NCBI GenBank assembly: GCA_963832355.1
Contig: CAWHTX010000002.1
Coordinates: forward strand, 1-64,000
From: DATFVA01 sp963832355
Lineage (GTDB): Bacteria > Bacteroidota > Ignavibacteria > Ignavibacteriales > Ignavibacteriaceae
Length of the DNA: 64,000 bases
Direction of reading: 5' to 3'
Shown: piece after piece, positions 34,766 to 43,949 of the stretch
How positions within the stretch are numbered: the stretch's first letter is position 1
How the letters are laid out: every line of letters begins with the position of its first letter
The notes under the pieces: model-generated
Told to the model about the DNA's origin: nothing
Database searches by the model: none
Seen by the model: the letters and a program-made list of their open reading frames with translations, nothing else
Translations under genes and position numbers: made by a program

Positions 34766-37054
34766 TTATGCTAATACTTCTTCGTGCGTCTTCTTAACAG
34801 GTTTTACGAGATGGATAGAATCGACAACAGCGATAGCCGTCATATTGATTATATCATCAACCGTTGCACCTCTCTGAAGAACGTGAACCGGTTTCTTCAT
34901 TCCGCGCAGAACAGGACCGATTACTGTAGCTCCCCCGATCCTGGCCATCAGTTTGTAAGCTATGTTGCCGGAATTAAGGTCAGGGAATATCAGTACATTC
35001 GCCCCGCCCTTCAGGGTGCTGAACGGGAAATCTTTCTCAATAATCTGAGGTACCACTGCTGTATCAGCCTGCATTTCTCCATCAATCATTATGTCAGGAC
35101 GAAGGTTTTTAACTATTTCAACTGCTTTTTTAACTTTAACCGATTCGGGATAGGTTGAACTGCCGAAGTTACTGAATGATAGCATTGAAACTCTCGGAGT
35201 GAGATCAAATGCCTTAACAGTATCAGCAGCGGTTATAGCGATTTCAGCAAGCTGGTCAGAAGTTGGATTTACGTTAACTGTTGTATCAGCAAAGAAATAA
35301 GCACGCTTAGTTGTTACAACTATATACATACCCGATACAACTTTAAATCCTTCTTTTACACCGATACACTGGAGTGCCGGCCTTATAGTAGCAGGATAAT
35401 GGGAAGTAAGTCCGCTTATTAATGCATCTGCATCGCCCATTTCAACCATCATAGAACCGAAGTAATTGACATCCATCATGAGGTCTTTGGCCTCCTTCAG
35501 GGTTGCACCTTTTCTTTGACGTTTCTTGTAGAATGCGGTTGCGTAAACTTCACGCTTGGTGCTGGTAGCAGGATCAATTATCTTGAATTCATCCTGGTCA
35601 AAACCAAGTCCCTCAATTGCTTTTCTGATATTAACTTCATCGCCAAGCAGAATCGGGAATGCGATACCATCATTATACGAAGCATGAGCAGATCTTATTA
35701 TCTTCTCTTCTTCGCCTTCAGGATAAACAACCTTTCTCGGATCCTCTTTTGCCTTATGGATCATTACCCTGATCACTTCCTTGGATAAGCCGAGTCTCTC
35801 TTTCAGTTCCTCTTCGTATTTTTCCCAGTCCTCTATAGGCTGCCGTGCAACACCTGTCTCAATCGCTGCTTTTGCAACAGCAGGGGCAACGTGCCATAAT
35901 ACGCGGGGATCAAAAGGTTTTGGAATTATATAGTCACGGCCGAATTCGAAGTCGAGTCCGCCATAAGCATTTATAACCATCTCAGGGACTTTTTGCTTTG
36001 CAAGTTCTGCAAGCGCCCTTGTAGCAGCCATCTTCATTTCATCATTTATCGCAGAGGCTTTAACATCAAGCGCTCCTCTGAATATGAAGGGGAAACCAAG
36101 TACGTTATTTACCTGGTTGGGGTAATCGCTTCTGCCGGTAGCCATAATCAAATCGTCGCGTACGGCAACGGCATCTTCATAATTTATTTCAGGATCGGGA
36201 TTAGCCATCGCAAATACGATCGGGTTCTTAGCCATCACTTTAACCATATCCTGTGAAACAACTCCGCCGATCGAAAGACCAATAAATACATCCGCTTCTA
36301 CCATACCATCGGCAAGTGAACCGCCATCTTTCTCCTGTGCAAATATCTCTTTGTACTTGTTGAGATCTTTCCTGCCTTTATGGATAAGACCCTTTGAGTC
36401 GTACATATAGATATTTTCTCTCTTCGCACCGGCCATCATGTATAATTTACAGCAGGATATTGCTGCAGCGCCGGCACCGTTTACAACGATCTTCAGATCT
36501 TCGAGTTTTTTATTTGCAAGCTCGGCAGCGTTAAGTAACGCAGCGCATGAAATTATCGCCGTTCCATGCTGATCGTCGTGAAACACAGGAATGTTCATTG
36601 TTTCCTTAAGGGTCTCCTCAATCTCAAAGCACTCGGGTGCTTTAATATCTTCAAGGTTTATCCCGCCGAAAGTGGGTTCAAGCAGCTGAACCGCACGGAT
36701 GATCTCTTTGGGGTCCTTGCTCTTCAGTTCAATATCAAATACATCTATGTCAGCAAACCTTTTAAATAAAACACCTTTACCCTCCATAACCGGTTTACCT
36801 GCATGGGGACCAATATCACCAAGTCCAAGTACGGCTGTTCCATTTGAAACTACAGCTACAAGGTTTCCCTTCGCTGTATACTTATAAACGTCGTCATCGT
36901 TTTTCGCTATTTCTCTGCAAGGTTCGGCTACCCCGGGAGTATAGGCTAATGACAGATCTCTTGAAGTAAGGCAGGGTTTTGTGGCAACGACCTCAATCTT
37001 GCCCCGCCTGTCCTGACTATGGTACTCAAGAGCTTCTTCTTTACTGATTTTCAT
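34766..37054 (-). CDS. maeB: NADP-dependent malic enzyme with phosphotransacetylase-like domain
   Basis: 762 aa, the usual MaeB length. Residues 1-420 are the malic enzyme: SLAYTPGVAEPCREI, TAVLGLGDIGPHAGKPVMEGK, FGGINLEDIKAPECFEIE, FHDDQHGTAI and the Rossmann motif VVNGAGAAAISC. Residues 430-762 resemble phosphate acetyl/butyryltransferase (VVYPEGEEEKIIRSA, GLTSHYPATIRPAL), a domain that in known MaeB proteins is regulatory. It decarboxylates malate to pyruvate. Monocistronic, flanked by long spacers on both sides. Confidence 0.96.
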   Translation of the reverse strand: MKISKEEALEYHSQDRRGKIEVVATKPCLTSRDLSLAYTPGVAEPCREIAKNDDDVYKYTAKGNLVAVVSNGTAVLGLGDIGPHAGKPVMEGKGVLFKRFADIDVFDIELKSKDPKEIIRAVQLLEPTFGGINLEDIKAPECFEIEETLKETMNIPVFHDDQHGTAIISCAALLNAAELANKKLEDLKIVVNGAGAAAISCCKLYMMAGAKRENIYMYDSKGLIHKGRKDLNKYKEIFAQEKDGGSLADGMVEADVFIGLSIGGVVSQDMVKVMAKNPIVFAMANPDPEINYEDAVAVRDDLIMATGRSDYPNQVNNVLGFPFIFRGALDVKASAINDEMKMAATRALAELAKQKVPEMVINAYGGLDFEFGRDYIIPKPFDPRVLWHVAPAVAKAAIETGVARQPIEDWEKYEEELKERLGLSKEVIRVMIHKAKEDPRKVVYPEGEEEKIIRSAHASYNDGIAFPILLGDEVNIRKAIEGLGFDQDEFKIIDPATSTKREVYATAFYKKRQRKGATLKEAKDLMMDVNYFGSMMVEMGDADALISGLTSHYPATIRPALQCIGVKEGFKVVSGMYIVVTTKRAYFFADTTVNVNPTSDQLAEIAITAADTVKAFDLTPRVSMLSFSNFGSSTYPESVKVKKAVEIVKNLRPDIMIDGEMQADTAVVPQIIEKDFPFSTLKGGANVLIFPDLNSGNIAYKLMARIGGATVIGPVLRGMKKPVHVLQRGATVDDIINMTAIAVVDSIHLVKPVKKTHEEVLA

Positions 37055-37483
37055 TTTATATTTTCTCCATTCACCTTTTTGAATTAGAATTCTATTACAA
37101 ACGTATTAAATACCCACATAATGTGCCACTAAGAATACCTCTTAAATGGGTAATAACCTATAAATACCTGGCGAATTCGTGGATTTTCCACTATTAAATG
37201 TTTAATTATTTAAATGATTCTCACTTGTGATAAAAATATTCACAAAACTGGTATGAAGTGATTCCATTATCGATGGACGGCAGAGATGATCGGTCGACTC
37301 ATCTAATAGAGATGGCTCAACGCCCGTCTCTGCGAAGGGGCCCGGTTAACGACCCTGAAGCGGGTACCGGCACGTCTCAACCAAAGAGATAAATTAATGA
37401 AACATCAGGGAATGGGTTTAGATTTTTAAGACAGGGCAGCCTGCCCGATACGGGTCAACGACCTGTTTCTGCCAGGATGCAGG
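37055..37483. other. Intergenic spacer upstream of maeB
   Basis: About 430 bases with no gene. The AT-rich part next to maeB (37055-37255) probably holds its promoter. From 37260 to 37460 the sequence turns GC-richer and repeats words such as GTCTC and CGGTTAACGACC / GGGTCAACGACC. TTGAGCCATCTCTA on the minus strand (37307-37320) looks like a degenerate copy of the TTGAACCGTCTCTA repeat seen at 16.77 kb. Confidence 0.55.
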
Positions 37484-37485
37484 AT

Positions 37486-37517
37486 AAAAAAAAGTACCGG
37501 TGGTTAAGCCGGTACTT
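37486..37517 (-). terminator. Rho-independent terminator after the DUF6600-type gene
   Basis: Perfect nine-base-pair stem AAGTACCGG / CCGGTACTT (37492-37500 with 37509-37517) and an eight-base loop, followed on the minus strand by a run of T (the A-tract 37486-37493). It lies 30 bases past the stop codon of the minus-strand gene. Confidence 0.92.
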
Positions 37518-37547
37518 ATGGAGGAGAGGACCAGAGAAACGGGAGGG

Positions 37548-38921
37548 TTATCTACGTCCCCTTCCGTTGTTGGTTTCTCTTTTTTGTTCTGATTTCGTTC
37601 TGTTATTACTTTGTCTCTGAACCGATGTTTTCCTTTCGGATGAGCGATTAGTATTTTGTGTCCGGTTCACTTCAGTTCTTTTCTGAACAGGAGCTGAATA
37701 AGTTCTTGTTTCTTTCTTCTGCCGTGTATTCTGCTGAACTTTTTCCTGTACTCGTCTCTCTATCTTTTGTTCAGTCCTGTTCGGAGTAACCGTCCTGTTA
37801 GGTGTAACAGTTTTATTAGGAGTTACTGTTCTGTTCGGCGTAACTGTTCTGGTTTCTTTCTTAACAGGTTCTTTTCTTACCTGTGTTCTTACATCTTTTC
37901 TTTCATTTGGTCTTACCTGTGTATTGGGTACGGTTCTCTTTTCAGGAGTCTTCTGCTTTCTGATATCCGGTGTTCTGTTTACTTCCTGTTTAGTCCTGGT
38001 ATCAGTCCTTTTCTGAACAGAAGTCTCAGGTCTCTGTATATTTCTTCCGAATTCAAGCTTCGAAGTCTCAAGGGCTGTTTTCCTGTTTGTTCTCTCTATC
38101 TTAACATCTTTAACCCTGGAGTTCGTAAAGTTTTTTCTATCAGGAATATAAGTTCTTACTTCATTATCGGTAACACGGTTTCTGTCGTTTATGTCGCGTA
38201 ATCCTGATACTGTCCTTATCTTTCTTTCACGTATATTTATTTTACCGCGTTCTCTTATCAATCCTACGTCAACACCGCGATTAACCACTCTACCGTTCCT
38301 GAATCCATAATTATTTCTGATCTTAGTGTGTGAATATATTCTGTATTTATATTTAGGACCCGCGTAATACTTATACACATAAGGATCGCAGAAGTTGTGG
38401 TATTTTACAAAATGCCAGTGTGAATAAGGAGTAACATATGTATGTGTAAAGTGTATTCCGACTGATATTGAAAATACCGCATAAGGAGGCAGTGGTGCCC
38501 ATCCTATATAGTTGTTATCATATCTCCACTCTACCCACGCAGGTGCCCACTGGTAGTCAGGAATCCAGACCCAGCCGTAGTAATTATCATAATACCATCT
38601 GCCGTAGTGATAAACGATGTAACCGTATGGTTCGTATGAATCCCAGTACCATCCGTCTGAGGTCCATATCCAGCGACCGTTAGCATACGGAGCCCATCCC
38701 ATTCTCATATTAACTGGTTTCCATCCGTAAACTCCGTCTCCGAATTCAATCCATGACCCGTACGGTGATAACTGGGTATAGAAATACCCGAATCCATCAT
38801 TATTCTGGTAGCCGCCGTAATTATAACTATCATCATAACCCCGGTCATAATATTCCTGGGCTCTGGTTTGAAAACTCAAACCTGTAATGATTATTGCTGC
38901 TATTAAAAGTATCTTTTTCAT
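37548..38921 (-). CDS. Exported YXW-rich protein (DUF6600-like) with basic repetitive tail
   Basis: 457 aa from ATG 38921 (GAGGT six bases upstream). Signal peptide to about residue 22 (..FQTRAQ). Residues 30-180 are extremely rich in Tyr, Trp and Gly, with repeated W-P-Y/W-W-x-S units such as YGSWIEFGDGVYGWKP, GRWIWTSDGWYWDSYEPYGY, GRWYYDNYYGWVWIPDYQW and NYIGWAPLPPY, typical of DUF6600/YXWGXW-like proteins. From about 215 the protein is strongly basic and low in complexity, with four VTPN(R/K)T units around 350-375 and many Arg/Gln/Asn. Probably an envelope or surface protein; function unknown. Followed by a good terminator. Confidence 0.8.
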   Translation of the reverse strand: MKKILLIAAIIITGLSFQTRAQEYYDRGYDDSYNYGGYQNNDGFGYFYTQLSPYGSWIEFGDGVYGWKPVNMRMGWAPYANGRWIWTSDGWYWDSYEPYGYIVYHYGRWYYDNYYGWVWIPDYQWAPAWVEWRYDNNYIGWAPLPPYAVFSISVGIHFTHTYVTPYSHWHFVKYHNFCDPYVYKYYAGPKYKYRIYSHTKIRNNYGFRNGRVVNRGVDVGLIRERGKINIRERKIRTVSGLRDINDRNRVTDNEVRTYIPDRKNFTNSRVKDVKIERTNRKTALETSKLEFGRNIQRPETSVQKRTDTRTKQEVNRTPDIRKQKTPEKRTVPNTQVRPNERKDVRTQVRKEPVKKETRTVTPNRTVTPNKTVTPNRTVTPNRTEQKIERRVQEKVQQNTRQKKETRTYSAPVQKRTEVNRTQNTNRSSERKTSVQRQSNNRTKSEQKRETNNGRGRR

Positions 38922-39065
38922 TTTAGACCTCACTTGTTTAGATCACTGCTGAATATCCAATGATCATACCAGTCGGAAATGTTCATTTTCTGCGAAAACA
39001 GAAGGAATTTGAAGGATTGGCCGTATAATTTAGTAGACAGATCAGATGATTATGTATACAATCAT

Positions 39066-40196
39066 TTACCGTCTGAGGTTCCTCCCTTTCCAGGCAAATC
39101 CCCCCGCAAGACCCCCGATTGCGGAAACAATAATATAAGGCACCTGGAATAGTTCGGTCATTAAAAATACGGATATTTTCTTTTTTGATAGGAAAAGGTT
39201 CATCCCCCGCCTGATTATCATCAGTTCCATCAGGACCTTTACTAAAAGACTGACTGCAAGAGTGTAGGCAAAATATAAGGAACCTGAGAGTATCAGAACT
39301 GTCTGTATTATCAAACCGGCATAAAAGAGAAAAATCAGCACCAGTCGGGCTGTAAGTCTGATATCGTTATAAAACAAACTTTTGCTGGCCCATCGTTTTC
39401 TCTGGTTAAGGAAACTACTTATAGAATGACTGGGATCAGTAAGTACAACAGCTTCTCTTTCAGGACAAAATCTGATCTTATAATTTGTCTTCCGTGCTAT
39501 TTTCTGCATCAGGAATTCATCATCACCGGAGGCAAGATGCAGATTATCGTTAAAACCACCAAGTTCATCGAATACTTTCTTCCGGTAGGCAATATTTGCC
39601 CCGTTGCAGATCAATGGGGATCCCGCTCCTATCAAACCTGCCCCCGCAAGAATTAGTCCCCCGAATTCTGTGCTCTGAATTCTGGAGAAAATCCCCGGGG
39701 CCTCGTTAAATTCTACAGGTCCCGAAACAAACGCTGTCTCTTTATCAAAACAGTTAATAATATGCTGCAGCCAATTTTTATGATGGATACAATCGGCATC
39801 AGTAGTAACAATTATATCGCCCTTCGAGTTTTCTATCCCGTACCGTAAAGCTTTCTTTTTATTTCCATTACCGGATCCGTCACCCGGCAGCTTTAATACT
39901 CTTATGTTCGAAGCTTTCTTTACCGATTCAGCAAGTTGAAAGGAATTATCATCCGAATTATCGTCAACATAAATTACTTCAAGTTTATCTGTGGGGAAAT
40001 CAAGCTGTTCAATGCTCGAAATACTTTTGCTGATGTTCTGCGCCTCATTCCTGAAAGGAACAATGATTGAGATGAAATACTCCCCTGTTCCGTTAAAGGA
40101 TGGCCCTGAGATCTTACCAAGCCCATTATAAATCTTCAAAAGAAACAGGAAATAGTGAACGGCAAGCAGCGTAAATATTATATACAGGTATATCAT
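39066..40196 (-). CDS. Family 2 glycosyltransferase, membrane-anchored
   Basis: 376 aa. N-terminal helix (1-20), then a GT-A domain: ISIIVPFRNEAQNI (about 43-56), YVDDNSDDNS, the metal-site motif TTDADC (about 133-138), ASGDDEFLMQ, and Q..RW as QRKRWASKS. Three to four C-terminal membrane helices follow. The architecture is that of processive or lipid-linked GT2 enzymes. Its start overlaps the stop of the flippase-like gene by four bases (ATGA), so the two are coupled. Sugar donor and acceptor are unknown. Confidence 0.92.
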   Translation of the reverse strand: MIYLYIIFTLLAVHYFLFLLKIYNGLGKISGPSFNGTGEYFISIIVPFRNEAQNISKSISSIEQLDFPTDKLEVIYVDDNSDDNSFQLAESVKKASNIRVLKLPGDGSGNGNKKKALRYGIENSKGDIIVTTDADCIHHKNWLQHIINCFDKETAFVSGPVEFNEAPGIFSRIQSTEFGGLILAGAGLIGAGSPLICNGANIAYRKKVFDELGGFNDNLHLASGDDEFLMQKIARKTNYKIRFCPEREAVVLTDPSHSISSFLNQRKRWASKSLFYNDIRLTARLVLIFLFYAGLIIQTVLILSGSLYFAYTLAVSLLVKVLMELMIIRRGMNLFLSKKKISVFLMTELFQVPYIIVSAIGGLAGGFAWKGRNLRR

Positions 40197-41146
40197 GATT
40201 TTCTTTTCAGAAAAAATATCAAACCGGTAAGAGCGGGCAAAAGTACATTAATGATGAACAGGAATATAGCGGCGTTGAATCCCGCTGCAGCACTTACACC
40301 AACCCGTTTTAAGAAATAAACTGATGCTCCTTCCCTGATCCCCAGTTCACCGAAAGAAACAGGCGGAATAATAGTCTTTGCAAACATTACAAGGTTAGCA
40401 CTCCGGATATAATTCATAAAATCATACTGATGCGAAAATGCCGCTGTCAGCAGTGCAAACTGAATGATAAAACAAATGTAGAAAAGCAGGGATGTTAATA
40501 ACAGTTTTAGTCTGAACTCATTGCTGCTCTGTTTAAGAAGAGCAATCCCGGAGAACAGGTCCCTGCTCCAGTTTCTGCGGTTTATTATCTTTTTCATAGC
40601 CGGCGTCACCAGTTCACCTTTTACCAGGAAATAGGCAGACACTCCAACCATCATTAATATTAATACTGTGTACAGAATTCCCGGGTCAATAAAAAACAGA
40701 AAAGCGATTGAACCGATAAGAAAAACAATGAGGAGACTGAAAAGTTTATCGATAAAAACTGCAGAAGATACTTTAAGGAGCGGTTTATCGGTGAAAGGGA
40801 CTGCTCTGCCTACGTATTCACCAATTCTTGCGGGAGTAAATGCGCCCGCAGTAAAACCGTAAAACAGGGACTTTACAATTTTCCCTTTTTCATATTCTCC
40901 CATTAAACTGCCGCATACAAGTTTCCACTTTATGTACTGCAGGTATATATTAAAAAAGCTCAGCATAAAAGCGGCAGACAGAAGCTGCTTATCCGCATTA
41001 GTAAATACTGAAACTATTCGGTTAATATTTACGGAGTAAATTATAAATCCTATGAGGCATACGGCTGTTAACAGCTTGATTATCAGCAGGAACAGGCTGC
41101 GGTGTTTCAGGTACACATTCTTTACTGCAAGTACTGCTTCCGCCAT
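40193..41146 (-). CDS. Lysylphosphatidylglycerol synthase TM-region (flippase-like) protein
   Basis: 317 aa with eight to nine membrane helices. The motif GFTAGAFTPARIGEYVGRA (about 95-113) and the late FGELGIREGASVYFL are characteristic of the MprF-N/AglD-like (UPF0104) family, thought to move or modify lipids. It shares one base with the preceding radical SAM gene and four with the following glycosyltransferase gene. Context suggests handling of a glycolipid or lipid-linked intermediate. Confidence 0.9.
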   Translation of the reverse strand: MAEAVLAVKNVYLKHRSLFLLIIKLLTAVCLIGFIIYSVNINRIVSVFTNADKQLLSAAFMLSFFNIYLQYIKWKLVCGSLMGEYEKGKIVKSLFYGFTAGAFTPARIGEYVGRAVPFTDKPLLKVSSAVFIDKLFSLLIVFLIGSIAFLFFIDPGILYTVLILMMVGVSAYFLVKGELVTPAMKKIINRRNWSRDLFSGIALLKQSSNEFRLKLLLTSLLFYICFIIQFALLTAAFSHQYDFMNYIRSANLVMFAKTIIPPVSFGELGIREGASVYFLKRVGVSAAAGFNAAIFLFIINVLLPALTGLIFFLKRKS

Positions 41147-42162
41147 TACTGCTCCACTTCAAAGATATTCATATTCATACCCTCGGTGCAGTTTGAGCAC
41201 ATATCTATTCCTTTTCTGTTATCTAATAACTGCTGCCTGAATGACCTGTATTCATTAGAATTCCAGACACTCTTAAATCCATTCCCGTTTAATTTACCCA
41301 GCTCAAAATCTGCATCCTTATCAAAGCAGCAGGGTACAACCCTTCCGTCCCAGGTGATTACAGAAGTGCGCCATAAAGCGAAGCATTTATTTTTAAGTTT
41401 CCCCTTCACTCTGAATGTTCCTTCGCCCACCTCATACCTTCTGTATTTTTGATTACCAGGTAAAAAATGAAGAGCATTTTCATAAGATGAGACCTGCATC
41501 GTCTTAAAAACCACTTTATCAACCCCGGTTTCCTTACCGTACTCATATACCTGGTTAAGCAGGTGCTCATTCTGTTTCATCACGATGAACTGAAGTTCCA
41601 CAAAGGGTTTTTTGAGTCGCCGCTGTTTTTTCCTTTCAACCAGGGAACGCAGACCCTCATCTGCCTGTGCGAAAGTACCCCCCACCCTGTAATTCTGATA
41701 AGTTTCTTCATCAAGTCCGTCCATCGAATAAATTAATTTATCAGGGGCAGTATCAAGTATCTCATCCGCGTTATCTTTGTTTATGAAATGTCCGTTTGTA
41801 CTGACAGATACGTACATCTTTTTTTCCTGTGCATATCTGATCATATGAGGCAGATTTTTGTTGATATAAGGTTCACCCTGGAAGAACAGCTGGAGGTAAA
41901 ATCCTTCTCTGCTTATCTCATCCACAAGCTTTTCGAACCGATCAGTTTTCATCAATCCTAACGGACGGGTAAGGATCCCGAGTCCTGAGGGACATTCGGG
42001 ACATTTTAGGTTGCAGTGATTAGTAGGCTCAATGGAATAACTTACCGGCATTCCCCACACCTTTGCTCTTTTTGAAAGCACAGAGATATTATATGATAAC
42101 AATATTTTAAACGAATTGAGCAGCCGTTTCAGGGTGAAGTATTTAAGCAGATTTATTTCCAT
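41146..42162 (-). CDS. Radical SAM/SPASM-domain protein
   Basis: 338 aa. The SAM-cluster motif is in EPTNHCNLKCPEC (CxxxCxxC, about residues 50-57). The barrel segments YLQLFFQGEPYIN and VSVSTNGHF follow, and a C-terminal SPASM-like set of Cys is visible: KNKCFALWRTSVITWDGRVVPCCFD...CSNC. Such proteins modify peptides or small molecules through a 5'-deoxyadenosyl radical, with extra [4Fe-4S] clusters in SPASM. First gene of a three-gene coupled cassette with a flippase-like protein and a glycosyltransferase. No precursor peptide gene was recognised nearby. Confidence 0.9.
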   Translation of the reverse strand: MEINLLKYFTLKRLLNSFKILLSYNISVLSKRAKVWGMPVSYSIEPTNHCNLKCPECPSGLGILTRPLGLMKTDRFEKLVDEISREGFYLQLFFQGEPYINKNLPHMIRYAQEKKMYVSVSTNGHFINKDNADEILDTAPDKLIYSMDGLDEETYQNYRVGGTFAQADEGLRSLVERKKQRRLKKPFVELQFIVMKQNEHLLNQVYEYGKETGVDKVVFKTMQVSSYENALHFLPGNQKYRRYEVGEGTFRVKGKLKNKCFALWRTSVITWDGRVVPCCFDKDADFELGKLNGNGFKSVWNSNEYRSFRQQLLDNRKGIDMCSNCTEGMNMNIFEVEQ

Positions 42163-42321
42163 TTAACCCGTTTAATCTTTAACCAGAAAATAAATAATTG
42201 CGTGAAGTTTACAAAAGGAATAGGAAATTGCACACCCTTAATTAATACCGAACTTTAAGATTTGTTAGGAAAACGAGTTTTTCTTACTTTTCCTTTCAAA
42301 ATTAACAAAGAGTGGTGCAGG

Positions 42322-43949
42322 ATGTTTATAAATTATGCTGATCTTCCGGATCAACATCAGTTATTTATTGATTACCTCTATAACTTCGACAAAGTAAAGG
42401 GTTATTATAAGTATAACTTCCGGGATAAGGAAGAATACATAAAACTCTTTAAGAAGAGAGCCGAAACGCAGGATGAAAACAGAACTGCTCTTCACAATAT
42501 TCTGCAGAACCAATACAGTAATCAGCAGACTTCAGAAAGAACCGCTCAAAATCTCTCCCTTTTGAAGGAAAAGACTACCCTTGCTGTTGTAACGGGACAG
42601 CAGCTGGGAATCCTTGGGCGGACCACTTTACACTTTCTACAAAATAATTACAGCAATTAAGCTCTGCACCAATCTGAACGAGAGATACGATGATTTTCAT
42701 TTCGTCCCTGTCTTCTGGCTTGAAGGTGATGATCACGATTTTGAAGAAGTGAAGTCAATAAATCTTATCGATGAAGATAATAACCTGAAGAAAATATCGT
42801 ATGAAGATGAGGTGCCTGAAGAGGAAAACAAAGGCAGTGTCGGTTTCCTTAAACTTAATCCCGACATAAACAGATTCTTTGATGAACTCAATACAGAACT
42901 GAGAGATACCGAATTTAAAGCCGATATACTAAGTAAACTTAAATCTTTTTACTCCGAAGGGAGAACTTTTAAGGATGCTTTCCGTGATTTGATTTTCTGG
43001 ATCTTCGATGAATACGGACTTAATTTTATTTGATCCCCAGGATATTGAGGTCAAAAGACTCTTAACTCCGATCTTTAAGAAAGAGATCTCCGGTTTCAGA
43101 GCCCATTCTGAAAAACTGGTAAATATAAGTGCCAGGCTTGAGGAAGAATATCATGCACAGGTTAAAGTCAGGCCCATCAACCTTTTTTATCATACAGATG
43201 AAGGCCGGTATCTTATTGAGCCTGTTGAAAATGATTTCCGGCTTAAGAGGAAACGTAAAAAGTTTACCTATGATGAACTTCAGTCAATAATTGAAAAGCA
43301 GCCGGAAAGATTTTCCCCCAATGTTCTGCTTCGGCCCGTATGTCAGGATTATCTTCTGCCCACTGCCTTTTATATCGGCGGACCAAGTGAAATAGCATAC
43401 TTCGCACAGGTAACACCGCTTTACAGCCTTTACCAGGTAGAACCTCCTATAGTCTACCCGAGATCTTCGGCAACTATTCTTGAGAAAAATATTAGTTCGC
43501 TTCTTGAGAAATATGAATTAAGTCCGGAAGAAGTTTTTATTGATCCTGAAGAACTAAAAAATAAAGTCCTGGCTAAGATCTCTCCCAATTCACTGGATGA
43601 CGTCTTCAGCCAGATCTCAAATGAGATCGATCTGACATATGACAGGCTGAAAGAAAGGCTTTTCGAATTCGATAAAACCATTGCTGATGCCAGCACAAAA
43701 TACCGGCAGAAAAGCATTCATTACCTTGATGAATTAAAAGGGAAAGCTCTTGATGCCCAGAAGAAGAAACACGAAGTTACATTGAGGCAGGTTGACAAAT
43801 TAAATACTGCCCTCTTCCCTGCTTCAAACCTGCAGGAAAGAGAGTTAAACTTTTTATATTTTGCTTACCGATACGGAACGGACTTTATTAAGACGATATT
43901 CAATGAGCTTTTAATAAATAAGTTTGAGCATCAGGGCATAAAACTTTAA
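42322..43949 (+). CDS. bshC: Putative cysteine ligase BshC of bacillithiol synthesis (two frameshifts)
   Basis: Three consecutive open segments in different frames (42322-42660, to 43033, then to 43949) together make one BshC. Join 1: TGQQLGIL to GGPLYTFYK at 42616-42618, where GGG must be read as GG. Join 2: FDEYGL to ILFDPQD near 43018-43025, where AA must be read as A. The repaired protein is about 541 aa, the family norm, with RPVCQDYLLPTAFYIGGPSE.AYFAQ in the core and a C-terminal coiled coil. BshC adds cysteine to glucosaminyl-malate in the last step of bacillithiol formation. ATG 42322 fits the family start; no other bsh gene is nearby. It overlaps the convergent ATPase gene by four bases. 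Confidence 0.88.
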
